From Aquibacillus rhizosphaerae (lineage in GTDB: Bacteria > Bacillota > Bacilli > Bacillales > Amphibacillaceae), in contig NZ_JASTZU010000063.1 in NCBI RefSeq assembly GCF_030282825.1, positions 512,256 to 576,255 on the forward strand: 64,000 bases of DNA, written 5' to 3'. The position numbers and the translations under genes are program-made. Of the stretch, positions 22,160 to 30,221 are shown piece by piece. The first letter of the stretch is position 1; every line of letters begins with the position of its first letter. The notes beneath the pieces are model-generated. The model searched no databases. It was not told where the DNA came from and saw nothing but the letters and a program-made list of their open reading frames with translations.

Positions 22160-23413
22160 GTGTTGGTAATTCAACAGAAAGAACATGAATCTGTATTACA
22201 TAATCCAACAGGGAAACAGCGCTTAGGCTTGGCTTTTCTGCTCGCTATGCTTAGCATGTTAGGGCCATTCAATATTGATATGTATTTACCTAGTTTCCCA
22301 GAAATAGCTGATGATTTAGAGGCTCGTGCTTCACTGGTGCAACTTAGTCTAACCGCATGTTTAATCGGACTTGCAATCGGACAAGTCGTTGTTGGTCCAA
22401 TTAGTGACGCAAGAGGTAGAAAAAAACCTTTATTACTATTCCTTACTTTATTTGCATTTGCATCGCTTATTTGTGCGCTTGCACCGAATATAACGATATT
22501 AGTAATTGCTCGATTCTTACAAGGGTTTACTGCTTCAGCTGGAATTGTACTTTCGCGTGCTGTTGTGCGTGATGTGTTTACTGGAAAAGAATTAACGAAA
22601 TTTTTTGCGCTTTTGATGGTGATTAATGCGACTGCTCCAATCATCGCACCGTTAAGTGGTGGAGCTGTTTTACTATTGCCTTTTGCAACATGGCATACTA
22701 TTTTCTTGTTCTTAAGCCTACTCGGAATCGTTATTGTTTCAACGGTTGCGTTCAAGTTAAAAGAAACATTGCCAGAAGAAAGACGCATACCTAGTTCGAT
22801 TGGAAGTTCCGTCCGAACGATGGGAAGTCTACTGAAAGATCGGTCTTTTATTGGTTATGCTATTGTAGTTGGCTTTGTGCAAGGGGGAACTTTTGCATAT
22901 GTAGCTGGTACACCATTCGTTTATCAAGATATCTATCATGTTTCACCGCAAGCATTTAGTTTATTATTTGGTATTAATGGTCTAGCAATTATTTTAGGAA
23001 GTTTTCTTGTTGGACGCTTGAGTGACATCCTGGAAGAAAGAACTTTACTTCGCACAGGTGTCATTACATCGTTATGTACAAACGCGTTATTACTAGTCAT
23101 GACAATTATGGAAGGACCATTATACATGTTAGTGATACCGATATTTATTCATCTGTTAACGATTGGGATTGTCTTAACAAGTTCGTTTTCAGTGGCCATG
23201 AAACATCAGGGACATCGAGCTGGGAGTGCGAGTGCGCTTTTAGGTATGCTTCCATTAGTAGTTGGTTCGATATTAGCTCCTATCGTTGGAATTAACGAAG
23301 CTTCAGCAGTGCCAATGGGTGCAGCATTATTCAGTAGTTCTCTGATTGGCTTTATCGCCTTCTTTACACTAACTAAAAAAGAGAAGCCCGAATTAGAAGA
23401 ACAAAAAAGTTAA
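22160..23413 (+). CDS. MFS multidrug efflux transporter, Bcr/CflA family
   Basis: Membrane transporter of about 417 residues with twelve predicted helices. It has the DHA1 Bcr/CflA features: G-P-F-N-I-D-M-Y-L-P-S-F-P in helix 1, the motif A sequence G-P-I-S-D-A-R-G-R-K-K-P after helix 2, and R-F-L-Q-G-F in helix 4. Members export drugs such as bicyclomycin and sulfonamides, or cysteine; the substrate here is unknown. The start is uncertain: AGAGGGGG at 22153-22160 overlaps a GTG (22160) and nearly touches a TTG (22163), and no ATG is in frame before helix 1. It has its own terminator and looks monocistronic. Confidence 0.9.
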   Translation: MLVIQQKEHESVLHNPTGKQRLGLAFLLAMLSMLGPFNIDMYLPSFPEIADDLEARASLVQLSLTACLIGLAIGQVVVGPISDARGRKKPLLLFLTLFAFASLICALAPNITILVIARFLQGFTASAGIVLSRAVVRDVFTGKELTKFFALLMVINATAPIIAPLSGGAVLLLPFATWHTIFLFLSLLGIVIVSTVAFKLKETLPEERRIPSSIGSSVRTMGSLLKDRSFIGYAIVVGFVQGGTFAYVAGTPFVYQDIYHVSPQAFSLLFGINGLAIILGSFLVGRLSDILEERTLLRTGVITSLCTNALLLVMTIMEGPLYMLVIPIFIHLLTIGIVLTSSFSVAMKHQGHRAGSASALLGMLPLVVGSILAPIVGINEASAVPMGAALFSSSLIGFIAFFTLTKKEKPELEEQKS

Positions 23414-23420
23414 TACAAGA

Positions 23421-23461
23421 AAATAAAAATAGGGACAGTCTATCTGTTCCTATTTTTATTT
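23421..23461. terminator. Strong terminator after the Bcr/CflA gene
   Basis: AAATAAAAATAGGGACAG (23421-23438) is nearly perfectly inverted at 23444-23461 around a 5-nt loop, with A-rich and T-rich ends, so it could act in both directions. Confidence 0.85.
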
Positions 23462-23567
23462 TCAATAGCTTATCCGTATGCGTGTGGAATTATTTGTTAT
23501 AATTAATATTAATTTAATAGACAGATTGAAAGTGAATCTAGAGCATAAAAAAATGGAGGAGAAACAA

Positions 23568-24476
23568 TTGAAAACTGGTAAACAGATAAAATATTCTGGG
23601 GTTTTTATGGCTATAGGATTACTTGTTAGCATAGTTATCAATATCACCTTACTATCTAGATTGGATCAAGTACAAAATCAAGTAAATTCTATTTCTGAAT
23701 ATCAATATGAAATTATAAATAACGTTAATGATCAAACGAGTCAAATTCAGATGGCAATGGACGAAATACAAAGGGAACAAAGCTGGATTAGTGCCATCAA
23801 CATGGACTTAAATACAGAAGAATTAAAAGATGGCGAAGCAGTGGCTAACTTTGATTGGCAAATAAAGGAGCTTTCTAACAATTCTCAAGTTGTTTTTAAT
23901 TACAGGCTTGGAGAGAACGAAAACTACACAGCTATTTCTGCGGAAGAGTTAGAAAAAGGATTGTTTCGTGCAAAAGTACCAATTGAAATTGATTTAAAGC
24001 CACAATGGGATATTGGATTATATACTGATTCAGGTCAGGAGATGAGTAAAGCAGAGTTGGAAGAACAAATAGCAGAGGAGCAGAGTCCATATGACTTTCA
24101 GTATTTTGTATCTATGTCCAATGATGATGTCATCAAAAGCGGGGAAGTACATACTGAAAACTTAGGTTATTTTGGAACGAGTTATTATGGGTTTTTACAA
24201 GCAGATGTACATATGGAAAAAGGTAACCCAATCATTTCATTAACTAGCCATAGTGGAGAGGTTTCATCTATTTATGTAGAAGAAGCCTATCTTCAGAAGT
24301 ATCAAAATCAAACGTTAATAGGTGAACAGGAATTTGAATCAGATGACCTACATAATTCATCTGATATTGGATATAAAATTTTTAATTTAAATGAGGTGGA
24401 GCAATACGAGGACATGCGTTTCGTTATTAAAGTAATCTATAACGATGGTGAAACCTTTGAAAAGGAGGTTTATTAA
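23568..24476 (+). CDS. Hypothetical membrane-anchored protein with coiled coil
   Basis: Protein of 302 residues that I do not recognise. One N-terminal membrane helix (about residues 9-31: FMAIGLLVSIVINITLL) is followed by a coiled-coil-like stretch (LDQVQNQ..., about 32-75). A polar, acidic extracellular part follows that reads as beta-rich. The start is the TTG at 23568: GGAGGAG at 23555-23561 gives 6-nt spacing, while the longer frame from 23478 has no ribosome binding site. No other gene is clearly linked to it. The protein is probably exposed on the outer face of the cell membrane. Confidence 0.75.
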   Translation: MKTGKQIKYSGVFMAIGLLVSIVINITLLSRLDQVQNQVNSISEYQYEIINNVNDQTSQIQMAMDEIQREQSWISAINMDLNTEELKDGEAVANFDWQIKELSNNSQVVFNYRLGENENYTAISAEELEKGLFRAKVPIEIDLKPQWDIGLYTDSGQEMSKAELEEQIAEEQSPYDFQYFVSMSNDDVIKSGEVHTENLGYFGTSYYGFLQADVHMEKGNPIISLTSHSGEVSSIYVEEAYLQKYQNQTLIGEQEFESDDLHNSSDIGYKIFNLNEVEQYEDMRFVIKVIYNDGETFEKEVY

Positions 24477-24486
24477 TCTCGACCAT

Positions 24487-24507
24487 GGGGACAGGTACCT
24501 TGTCCCC
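24487..24507. repeat. Small palindrome GGGGACA-GGTACCT-TGTCCCC
   Basis: Seven-base perfect arms around a 7-nt loop, 10 bp after the preceding stop codon. It probably ends that transcript, though the T run is poor. Its wording is shared with other GC-rich hairpins in the window (11120, 54981, 60955). Confidence 0.6.
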
Positions 24508-24575
24508 TTCATGTTCCAAAATTCACCTTTTTTGTCTTTCAATAAACGCTAGTATAACAGTACACTAGTATGAAT

Positions 24576-24731
24576 TTAGTGACTATCTTCATCGATATCA
24601 CTATGATTAACTGTCAATTTCTTTAGATGACCAATGTTTATGATCTTAATATGTGTAGAAGATATTAAACCAATTCCAATCCCCAGAAGAACACCTATAC
24701 CAATATAAAAGCTTTTTTCTTTTTTTATCAT
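24576..24731 (-). CDS. Small membrane protein, 51 residues
   Basis: Leftward ORF MIKKEKSFYIGIG... with one hydrophobic segment (about residues 8-25, Gly/Ile/Leu-rich) and a polar, acidic tail ending HSDIDEDSH. AGGAGTGGTTAGGA lies immediately before the ATG, which supports translation. No family is recognised. The gene sits between two rightward genes and next to the palindrome at 24487, which could serve as its terminator from the other side. Confidence 0.6.
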   Translation of the reverse strand: MIKKEKSFYIGIGVLLGIGIGLISSTHIKIINIGHLKKLTVNHSDIDEDSH

Positions 24732-24900
24732 TCCTAACCACTCCTATGCTTAAATAATAAATAATTGAAAAAAATTCCTTACAGATAGTATATACAATAA
24801 TTTTAACGATTGTAATGTACAATTTATATATACCTATGTGGTTCTTATTTAAAACCTTCTATAAATGTAATCGCATTCATGATAAACTATAACTAGTAAA

Positions 24901-24920
24901 AATGAATAGTTATTCATTAA
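24901..24920 (+). promoter_or_regulatory. FadR-like operator upstream of the dienoyl-CoA reductase gene
   Basis: AATGAATAGTTATTCATT is an inverted repeat with 8-base arms. The stretch 24903-24920 fits the Bacillus FadR box TGAATGAnTAnTCATTCA at about 14 of 18 positions. FadR represses fatty-acid degradation genes until long-chain acyl-CoA binds it, and fadH is a known target in B. subtilis. The site ends 14 bp before the chosen start codon. Confidence 0.65.
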
Positions 24921-24934
24921 AGAGGTGGAAGGGT

Positions 24935-25705
24935 ATGAAGGGAAAAGTGGTAATTGTAACAGGTGGTTCAAGCGGAATGGGGAAGTATATGGCAGATTGT
25001 TTTGCGCGAGCTGGTGCAAAAGTCGTAATCACAGGTAGAAATGAGGAAAGACTAGACCTTGCAGTTAAGGAAATTAATGAAAAGAACCGTGATGCTAAGG
25101 TGTTGAAGTTTCAGATGGATGTTCGTGAAATTGATCATGTGCAGGAAATGGTAGCTACTACTATCCGAGAATTTGGACAGATTGATTATTTAGTCAATAA
25201 TGCCGCTGGGAATTTTATTTGCCCTGCGGAAAAATTAAGTGCCAACGGTTGGAATTCAGTGATTAACATCGTTTTGAATGGAACTTTCTATTGTAGTAGT
25301 GAAGTAGGAAAGCATTGGATTGAAAAGGAAATCAAAGGAAGCATTATCAATATGGTAGCAACTTATGCTTGGAATGCTGGTACGGGTGTGATTCACTCAG
25401 CAGCAGCGAAAGCGGGTGTACTTTCAATGACGAGAACCCTTGCTGTGGAATGGGGAAGAAAATATGGTATTCGTGTTAATGCCATTGCACCAGGTCCAAT
25501 TGATCGAACTGGAGGGGCTGAAAAGTTGTGGGAATCCGAATCAGCAATCGAGAGAACAATAGATAGTGTACCTCTAGGTCGACTAGGCACACCTGAAGAA
25601 ATTACTGAACTTGCCTATTTTCTTTTTTCTAGTAATGCCGGGTATATAAACGGTGAATGTATAACAATGGATGGGGGACAGTGGTTAAACCAGCATCCAT
25701 TTTAA
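24935..25705 (+). CDS. fadH: SDR-family 2,4-dienoyl-CoA reductase-like protein
   Basis: Short-chain dehydrogenase of 256 residues. The nucleotide-binding T-G-G-S-S-G-M-G is at residues 9-16 and the N-N-A-A-G motif near residue 90. The usual catalytic Tyr-x-x-x-Lys is replaced by a S-A-A-A-K-A-G stretch, as in the dienoyl-CoA reductase branch. Such enzymes reduce 2,4-dienoyl-CoA during breakdown of unsaturated fatty acids. The start at 24935 is chosen because AAGAGGTGGAAGG precedes it; the ATG at 24902 lies inside the operator. The combination of a FadR-like box and this subfamily points to B. subtilis FadH (YkuF). A weak cre-like TGTAATCGCATTCA lies at 24866-24879. Confidence 0.85.
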   Translation: MKGKVVIVTGGSSGMGKYMADCFARAGAKVVITGRNEERLDLAVKEINEKNRDAKVLKFQMDVREIDHVQEMVATTIREFGQIDYLVNNAAGNFICPAEKLSANGWNSVINIVLNGTFYCSSEVGKHWIEKEIKGSIINMVATYAWNAGTGVIHSAAAKAGVLSMTRTLAVEWGRKYGIRVNAIAPGPIDRTGGAEKLWESESAIERTIDSVPLGRLGTPEEITELAYFLFSSNAGYINGECITMDGGQWLNQHPF

Positions 25706-26156
25706 TCTAAACTGGAGCTTACAAGGTTAGCCTGGTTTGATAAAGTGATTGAACAGAGTAAATTTGATTTTTTTCTTTGGTTGATTTGTTGCGAAATAGA
25801 GTATTTATACTAGGGCATCTCTTTTACTCTGTTCATTTATTAACGATCCAACTACAAAAGGTATATAGAAAAGCATTTCACTTCTCCGTCTGCATCCCAC
25901 ATGGTAAATATATATACACAAGGATAAAACACATTGAAAGTTTGTAACATCAATGGCTTTTTGTATTTCTCCTGTAAATGAATGTATAAGCGCTAAATTG
26001 AAATTGCTAAAAACATTAACAAAATCTCCATAAAAAATGAATACACATCTTTAAAATAAATTTTCATTTTGAAACTGAACGAATCCTGGTAAAGCTATAC
26101 TTCATAATAAAGCCTCATGTTTTTTAGACTTTCTATAATCCTTGACCCTGTATCAC
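25706..26156. other. Intergenic region with a perfect 12-bp inverted repeat
   Basis: GAACAGAGTAAA (25751-25762) is perfectly inverted at 25823-25834 with 60 nt between. It lies after fadH and may be a folded 3' end, although no long T run follows the second arm. No gene is seen in the rest of this 450-bp stretch, which lies between convergent genes. Confidence 0.45.
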
Positions 26157-27164
26157 TCATTTCAACATTTGGTTACGTTCTTCCATTTGAGGTGGTTCTT
26201 CCATCCAACCATTTTTAATCATTATTTTTGCGCCTTTATGAGCATATTCAAATATATCTTTCATAAAAATAGTCATTTTAGCTGGTAAATCATTCCGCAA
26301 ACTAAAAGCAGTACCTAAAGAGCCACTGCCCATAGAAAAACTGCAAAAAAGACTTGTACAATACAACATCAATTTATCAGAAAATGGCGCTAATGTTGAA
26401 CGGGTTGCATTACCACCTGCTGTTTGGGGAGCTTGAATATTGTTTTGAAGTAGGGTTTCACTTAATTCTTTTACAATACTTTTAGCAAGTTCGGCTCCAT
26501 CGTTAAAGTAGTTTTTAACCTCTTGCTTATTTGCACATTGACCAAAACCAGTAATCATTTGAAGCCCAGCAACATTTGATTCAATTGAATGATGAAGTTG
26601 AGCAACTTCCACTGTATTTAAAGAACGTTTTTCGCTAAATGGATTCACGGAGAGTCCACTCAAATATTGCTTATTTTTAACAAATTCAACTGACTTTGGC
26701 ATTGAAACATAAGGAGATTTAACAAGAAGTCCTTTTTCAAGTAAATATTGTGTGCAAAGGTTGTAATACTTTTGAGTAATGGTAGTTAGCTCTTTAAAAA
26801 TCAGTACAATATCTTCTCGATAAGACATAGTGATATTTAATGAGTGAAGACCCATACTAATTTCTTTTAATAGGCGAACAAACATGATGTCAAACCCATT
26901 ATCATATAACTTTGGCACCTCCTTGTTAACATCCTGAGCAGTATATCCAACTGGTATTACAGCCCCTTCATTTTGTAAAGTTTCTTTGATTTTACCAACA
27001 TAATTGTCAATCTCCCCATATAAATTAGTCATAATCTCCTTAGCTTTTTCATCGTCGGCTTTTTCTATAAAATATTCTAATATACGTAAAATCATAGTCT
27101 TTTCCTGATATGTAAGCCATAATACACCTAATTCAGATGATGTAATAGCTGGTTTTTCTGGCAT
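26157..27164 (-). CDS. DUF3231 family protein
   Basis: Protein of 335 residues made of two related halves of about 165 residues, as is usual for DUF3231 (all-helical, ferritin-like). The first half begins with the family start S-S-E-L-G-V-L-W near residue 9 and has G-A-V-I-P-V-G-Y-T near 68. The second has E-V-A-Q-L-H-H-S-I near 187 and ends in I-M-I-K-N-G-W-M-E-E-P-P. AGGAGGAGATTAT precedes the ATG. DUF3231 proteins are common in spore formers and related to spore-coat-associated proteins; their function is unknown. A second, broken member lies at 40335-40836. Confidence 0.85.
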   Translation of the reverse strand: MPEKPAITSSELGVLWLTYQEKTMILRILEYFIEKADDEKAKEIMTNLYGEIDNYVGKIKETLQNEGAVIPVGYTAQDVNKEVPKLYDNGFDIMFVRLLKEISMGLHSLNITMSYREDIVLIFKELTTITQKYYNLCTQYLLEKGLLVKSPYVSMPKSVEFVKNKQYLSGLSVNPFSEKRSLNTVEVAQLHHSIESNVAGLQMITGFGQCANKQEVKNYFNDGAELAKSIVKELSETLLQNNIQAPQTAGGNATRSTLAPFSDKLMLYCTSLFCSFSMGSGSLGTAFSLRNDLPAKMTIFMKDIFEYAHKGAKIMIKNGWMEEPPQMEERNQMLK

Positions 27165-27536
27165 ATAATCTCCTCCTAAAGTTTCTTATTTTAGCTTTAG
27201 TATAAGATGGTATCTTTATTCATTATCTTTTATAATACTCATCATTCTTATTTAACATAATTGCTTCGTTTGTTGAATAAGAATTTCTCCTTGGATGTGC
27301 ATAAAAATAATGCAATATACACTTGTGTTGTGTTTAATTGTGTAATAATTTGATGCCTACATAAACTCTTTCAACCCTATTACTAAATGAAAGACAGGTT
27401 TTTAACTGGAAGATAAGTGTGCCATTTTATCAAGCGAAAACTGTATCATCTTATTAAACGGTTACACCGTTAATTTTGAAACACTGAATGAACACATTAG
27501 CCTAACCTCTTTCCATACACGATTAGTCATCTTTTT

Positions 27537-27705
27537 CTTTTGGTAAGTAATCTATCTTTTATACGGTAAGAGTATCCTGTAATATTCACTACTGTCGCAT
27601 GATGAAGGACTCGGTCTAATATGGCATTGGCTATTTTAGTATCCTGGAATATATCTGTCCAAGTTTTAAAGTTTGCGGTTGTCGATAAATTCGTACTTAA
27701 TCATT
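27537..27705 (-). pseudogene. Remnant of an IS21-family istB (transposition helper ATPase), C-terminal end
   Basis: Read leftward, about 55 codons match the IstB C-terminus: T-N-L-S-T-T-A-N-F-K-T-W, then I-A-N-A-I-L-D-R-V-L-H-H, then V-N-I-T-G-Y-S-Y-R-I-K-D-R, ending at a TGA (27537-27539). The frame stops at another TGA just upstream, and no Walker motifs or istA sequence remain. The AT-rich flank to about 27415 may be the old right end of the element. This is an old, inactive insertion. No gene is seen from 27165 to 27536 or from 27706 to 27907. Confidence 0.8.
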
Positions 27706-27907
27706 TCTTTAGATTCTTAATGTAGCATTTATATCCAAAAAGGTTTGTGACTTCATTTAGAGTAAGACAACTCGTGAGCTCTTATCTTTAAAGATAGGAA
27801 CATAGCTTTTTAACCATGGTTAAATCTACTAATCGCCAGTAATTTAGTTAAAGCATCCAAACCTTTATAGGAAGGAATCATAATCTAATAAATAAAGGAG
27901 GGATTCT

Positions 27908-28153
27908 ATGAGTCAAGACTTGTTAAAAAAAGTGGAGAAAAAGACAGGAATAGATAAGCAAAGCATTGCTAAGGTTGCTAGCTCATTTAATGGAAAAAAC
28001 CTTCAAGATGAAAAGACAGCAAGGACATTAGTAAGGCAGGTTGGTAAACTTGCTGGCAAAAAGGTTCCTAGAGAAACAGAAGATATGATAGTAAAAATGT
28101 TATCAAATGGAAAGGCAATTAACGAAAATACAATTAATAAAATGATGAAGTAA
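27908..28153 (+). CDS. spoVIF: Stage VI sporulation protein F-like protein
   Basis: Small protein of 81 residues resembling SpoVIF (YjcC), which is needed for spore coat assembly in late sporulation of B. subtilis. Shared features are the N-terminal L-L-K-K-V-E-K-K-T-G-I-D, the central D-E-K-T-A-R-T-L-V-R-Q-V-G-K-L-A block and the C-terminal N-E-N-T-I-N-K-M. The B. subtilis protein is slightly longer (about 88). AAAGGAGGG precedes the ATG, and a strong terminator follows the stop. It appears to be a single-gene unit. Confidence 0.8.
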   Translation: MSQDLLKKVEKKTGIDKQSIAKVASSFNGKNLQDEKTARTLVRQVGKLAGKKVPRETEDMIVKMLSNGKAINENTINKMMK

Positions 28154-28182
28154 AAAAAGCAGAGTTAATTCTCTGCTTTTTT
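28153..28182 (+). terminator. Terminator after spoVIF-like gene
   Basis: AAAAAAGCAGAG (28153-28164) pairs perfectly with CTCTGCTTTTTT (28171-28182) around a 6-nt loop. Confidence 0.9.
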
Positions 28183-28190
28183 ATTATTTA

Positions 28191-28412
28191 ATGCCAGACA
28201 AGGTTATATTGGTGGAAAGACCAATACAGGTGGGGCCTTACTTTGAAATTAGAGGACAGGCATTAACTGCGTCTATTTCTGATGAAATAATCCGAGGCAA
28301 GACGCGTGTAGTATTAAAAGACCATTGGAAGAGTGAAAGATTAGCTGAATTTGGATTCACGCAGCATAAGCGGAAAACATCCTTGTTTCATTATGGGGCA
28401 TTAGAATTGTAA
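28191..28412 (+). CDS. Doubtful small ORF, 73 residues
   Basis: The frame starts MPDKVILVERPIQVG and ends FHYGALEL. Its residue usage looks protein-like, but the family is not recognised and no ribosome binding site precedes the ATG. It begins just 9 bp after a strong terminator. It may be the remnant of a longer gene rather than an active one. Confidence 0.3.
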   Translation: MPDKVILVERPIQVGPYFEIRGQALTASISDEIIRGKTRVVLKDHWKSERLAEFGFTQHKRKTSLFHYGALEL

Positions 28413-28854
28413 AAATTAATAGTATTAGCACTATTAAAAAGTAAAGGATTTAATACCAGGACTAAAAAATATAGGTGCGCATGTGAACAAGATTCGACGA
28501 GTAACTGGATTCTTTCTATAGAAAATTCTCGATAAATACTAATCATTAACACTGAAAAACTATAATGATCCGATAATCATAGACGAGTTTAAAAGGAAGA
28601 TGGCCACTTATGAAGGTGAATGTATTTTTGTGTCGAATCTTTAAATGTAGAAGTTTATAAGATACAGTATTAATAGAAATAAGCATGATAATGTATGACA
28701 AGTGAACAAAAGATGCAGTAAAGTGCATTAGTTCTCTTGAATCTTAAAATAAGTGGTTATCTTCTCTCCTTATAAATGAAAGAAAGCTGAATTTAACCCC
28801 AATGTCCACCGACTTTTAAACTACATTACATCGCCAGGATAAGGGAGTAATCAT
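28413..28854. other. Intergenic region without a recognisable gene
   Basis: About 440 bp of AT-rich sequence before the kinase gene. Short open patches occur (for example around 28565-28640), but none has a start and ribosome binding site together. The promoter of the kinase gene should lie here; I could not place it. Confidence 0.4.
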
Positions 28855-30096
28855 ATGAGTAAGAATATTAGTCACAACCTATTAATGGAAGGGGAAGAAA
28901 TTAAAGGATTAAAGCTCTTTTTGCCACTATTCTATTTATTTTTTATCGGCTTTGATCTAATTTATTACTATATATTTCCTTATTTTAATAATGAACAATT
29001 AGGTTTCTCAGACAAAGGATTAGGTTTTTGGTATCACTCCCTCCTTTTACCTATCCTTTTTTTATCTCTTTATTTAATAAAGAATAGAGTTAGAGTGTAC
29101 ATAGTGAAATATTTACATTTAATAAGTTTTATTATTGTTGATTGTATTAATAATTTTCTTATTTACTATGGAACAAATAGTGATTTTAATAATGGAAACG
29201 CAGTTGAATTAGTTTTTATCCTTTTTTCACCATTGTTCATTAACAAAAAATATTTCTGGTTTACAGTAGTCGGAATTATTGGTAAATATGTAGCTTCGGG
29301 GATAGTGTTTCAATCTCTAACTGTTTTAACAGCAATTGGTTTGTATAGCTTATTATCAATTTTAACTTACATACTTTTAACTCGGTTCTGTTCAAACCTT
29401 GCTTCTCGATTAAAATTAAATGACGAGTTGAGACGATCGGAACAACTTGCTACAGTTGGACAACTCGCCACTTCAATTACCCATGAGATAAGAAATCCGC
29501 TAACTTCTCTTAAAGGATTAACGCAATTGCAAAAGAAGAAATACCCAGAAGATAATGAATATTATCGGATCATGTCAAATGAATTAGAACGAATTAATTC
29601 GATACTCGATGATCTAATCGTTATCGGTAGACCCAGTATGGATTATGCCAAGAATAATCTACAAGAATTAATTGAATATGTTATAGCTATAATGAATCAC
29701 CATAATGGAATGGAACACCCAGTTGCAATCATAAAAGAATTAGAGGAAGATCTTCCAGAAATCGAATGTAATGCACAACATCTAAAACAAGTATTTATTA
29801 ATATTATTAAAAATGGTATGGAAGCTATGCCAACAGGTGGAAAGTTGTTCGTTAAAGTAAAGAGGTTAGATGACAATTATGTTCAGATTACTGTAAGAGA
29901 TGAGGGGGATGGAATTTCCAAAGAAAACCTAGAATTATTAGGAGACCCGTTTCATACAACAAAATCAGAAGGAACAGGTCTCGGTTTGATGGTCAGTTTT
30001 AAGATTATTGAGGAGCACCATGGGGAAATTAAGTATGACAGTGACGAAGGAAAAGGAACAACAGTTACCATCATATTGCCAGTACACCAATATTAG
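28855..30096 (+). CDS. Membrane sensor histidine kinase, KinB-like
   Basis: Sensor kinase of 413 residues. The N-terminal half (about 20-185) holds around six membrane helices with very little outside the membrane. It is followed by the phospho-acceptor region with His210 in T-H-E-I-R-N-P-L and the ATPase domain (N box N-I-I-K-N-G, G boxes D-E-G-D-G-I and G-T-G-L-G-L). The membrane layout and catalytic sequence resemble sporulation kinase KinB (about 428 residues), which feeds the Spo0 phosphorelay. No response regulator lies next to it, which fits an orphan phosphorelay kinase. The specific role is inferred. Confidence 0.85.
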   Translation: MSKNISHNLLMEGEEIKGLKLFLPLFYLFFIGFDLIYYYIFPYFNNEQLGFSDKGLGFWYHSLLLPILFLSLYLIKNRVRVYIVKYLHLISFIIVDCINNFLIYYGTNSDFNNGNAVELVFILFSPLFINKKYFWFTVVGIIGKYVASGIVFQSLTVLTAIGLYSLLSILTYILLTRFCSNLASRLKLNDELRRSEQLATVGQLATSITHEIRNPLTSLKGLTQLQKKKYPEDNEYYRIMSNELERINSILDDLIVIGRPSMDYAKNNLQELIEYVIAIMNHHNGMEHPVAIIKELEEDLPEIECNAQHLKQVFINIIKNGMEAMPTGGKLFVKVKRLDDNYVQITVRDEGDGISKENLELLGDPFHTTKSEGTGLGLMVSFKIIEEHHGEIKYDSDEGKGTTVTIILPVHQY

Positions 30097-30221
30097 TCAT
30101 TTTTTCTGAAAATCATGTTAAGAGTAGTATTAGAAATTTCTACATTATGACTGTTTTATTACTATGAATTTGATTACCGTGTTGAACATAGTTATAACAA
30201 GTGGAATTTAGGAGGTTTGTG

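Noticed and set aside
22171..22788. 205-residue ORF antisense to the Bcr/CflA transporter
   Set aside because: A shadow frame of a clear MFS gene; Ser/Ala/Lys-rich with no motif.
28546..28728. 60-residue leftward ORF before the sensor kinase
   Set aside because: No ribosome binding site and very high Ile/Leu/His/Tyr content; lies in an AT-rich promoter region.
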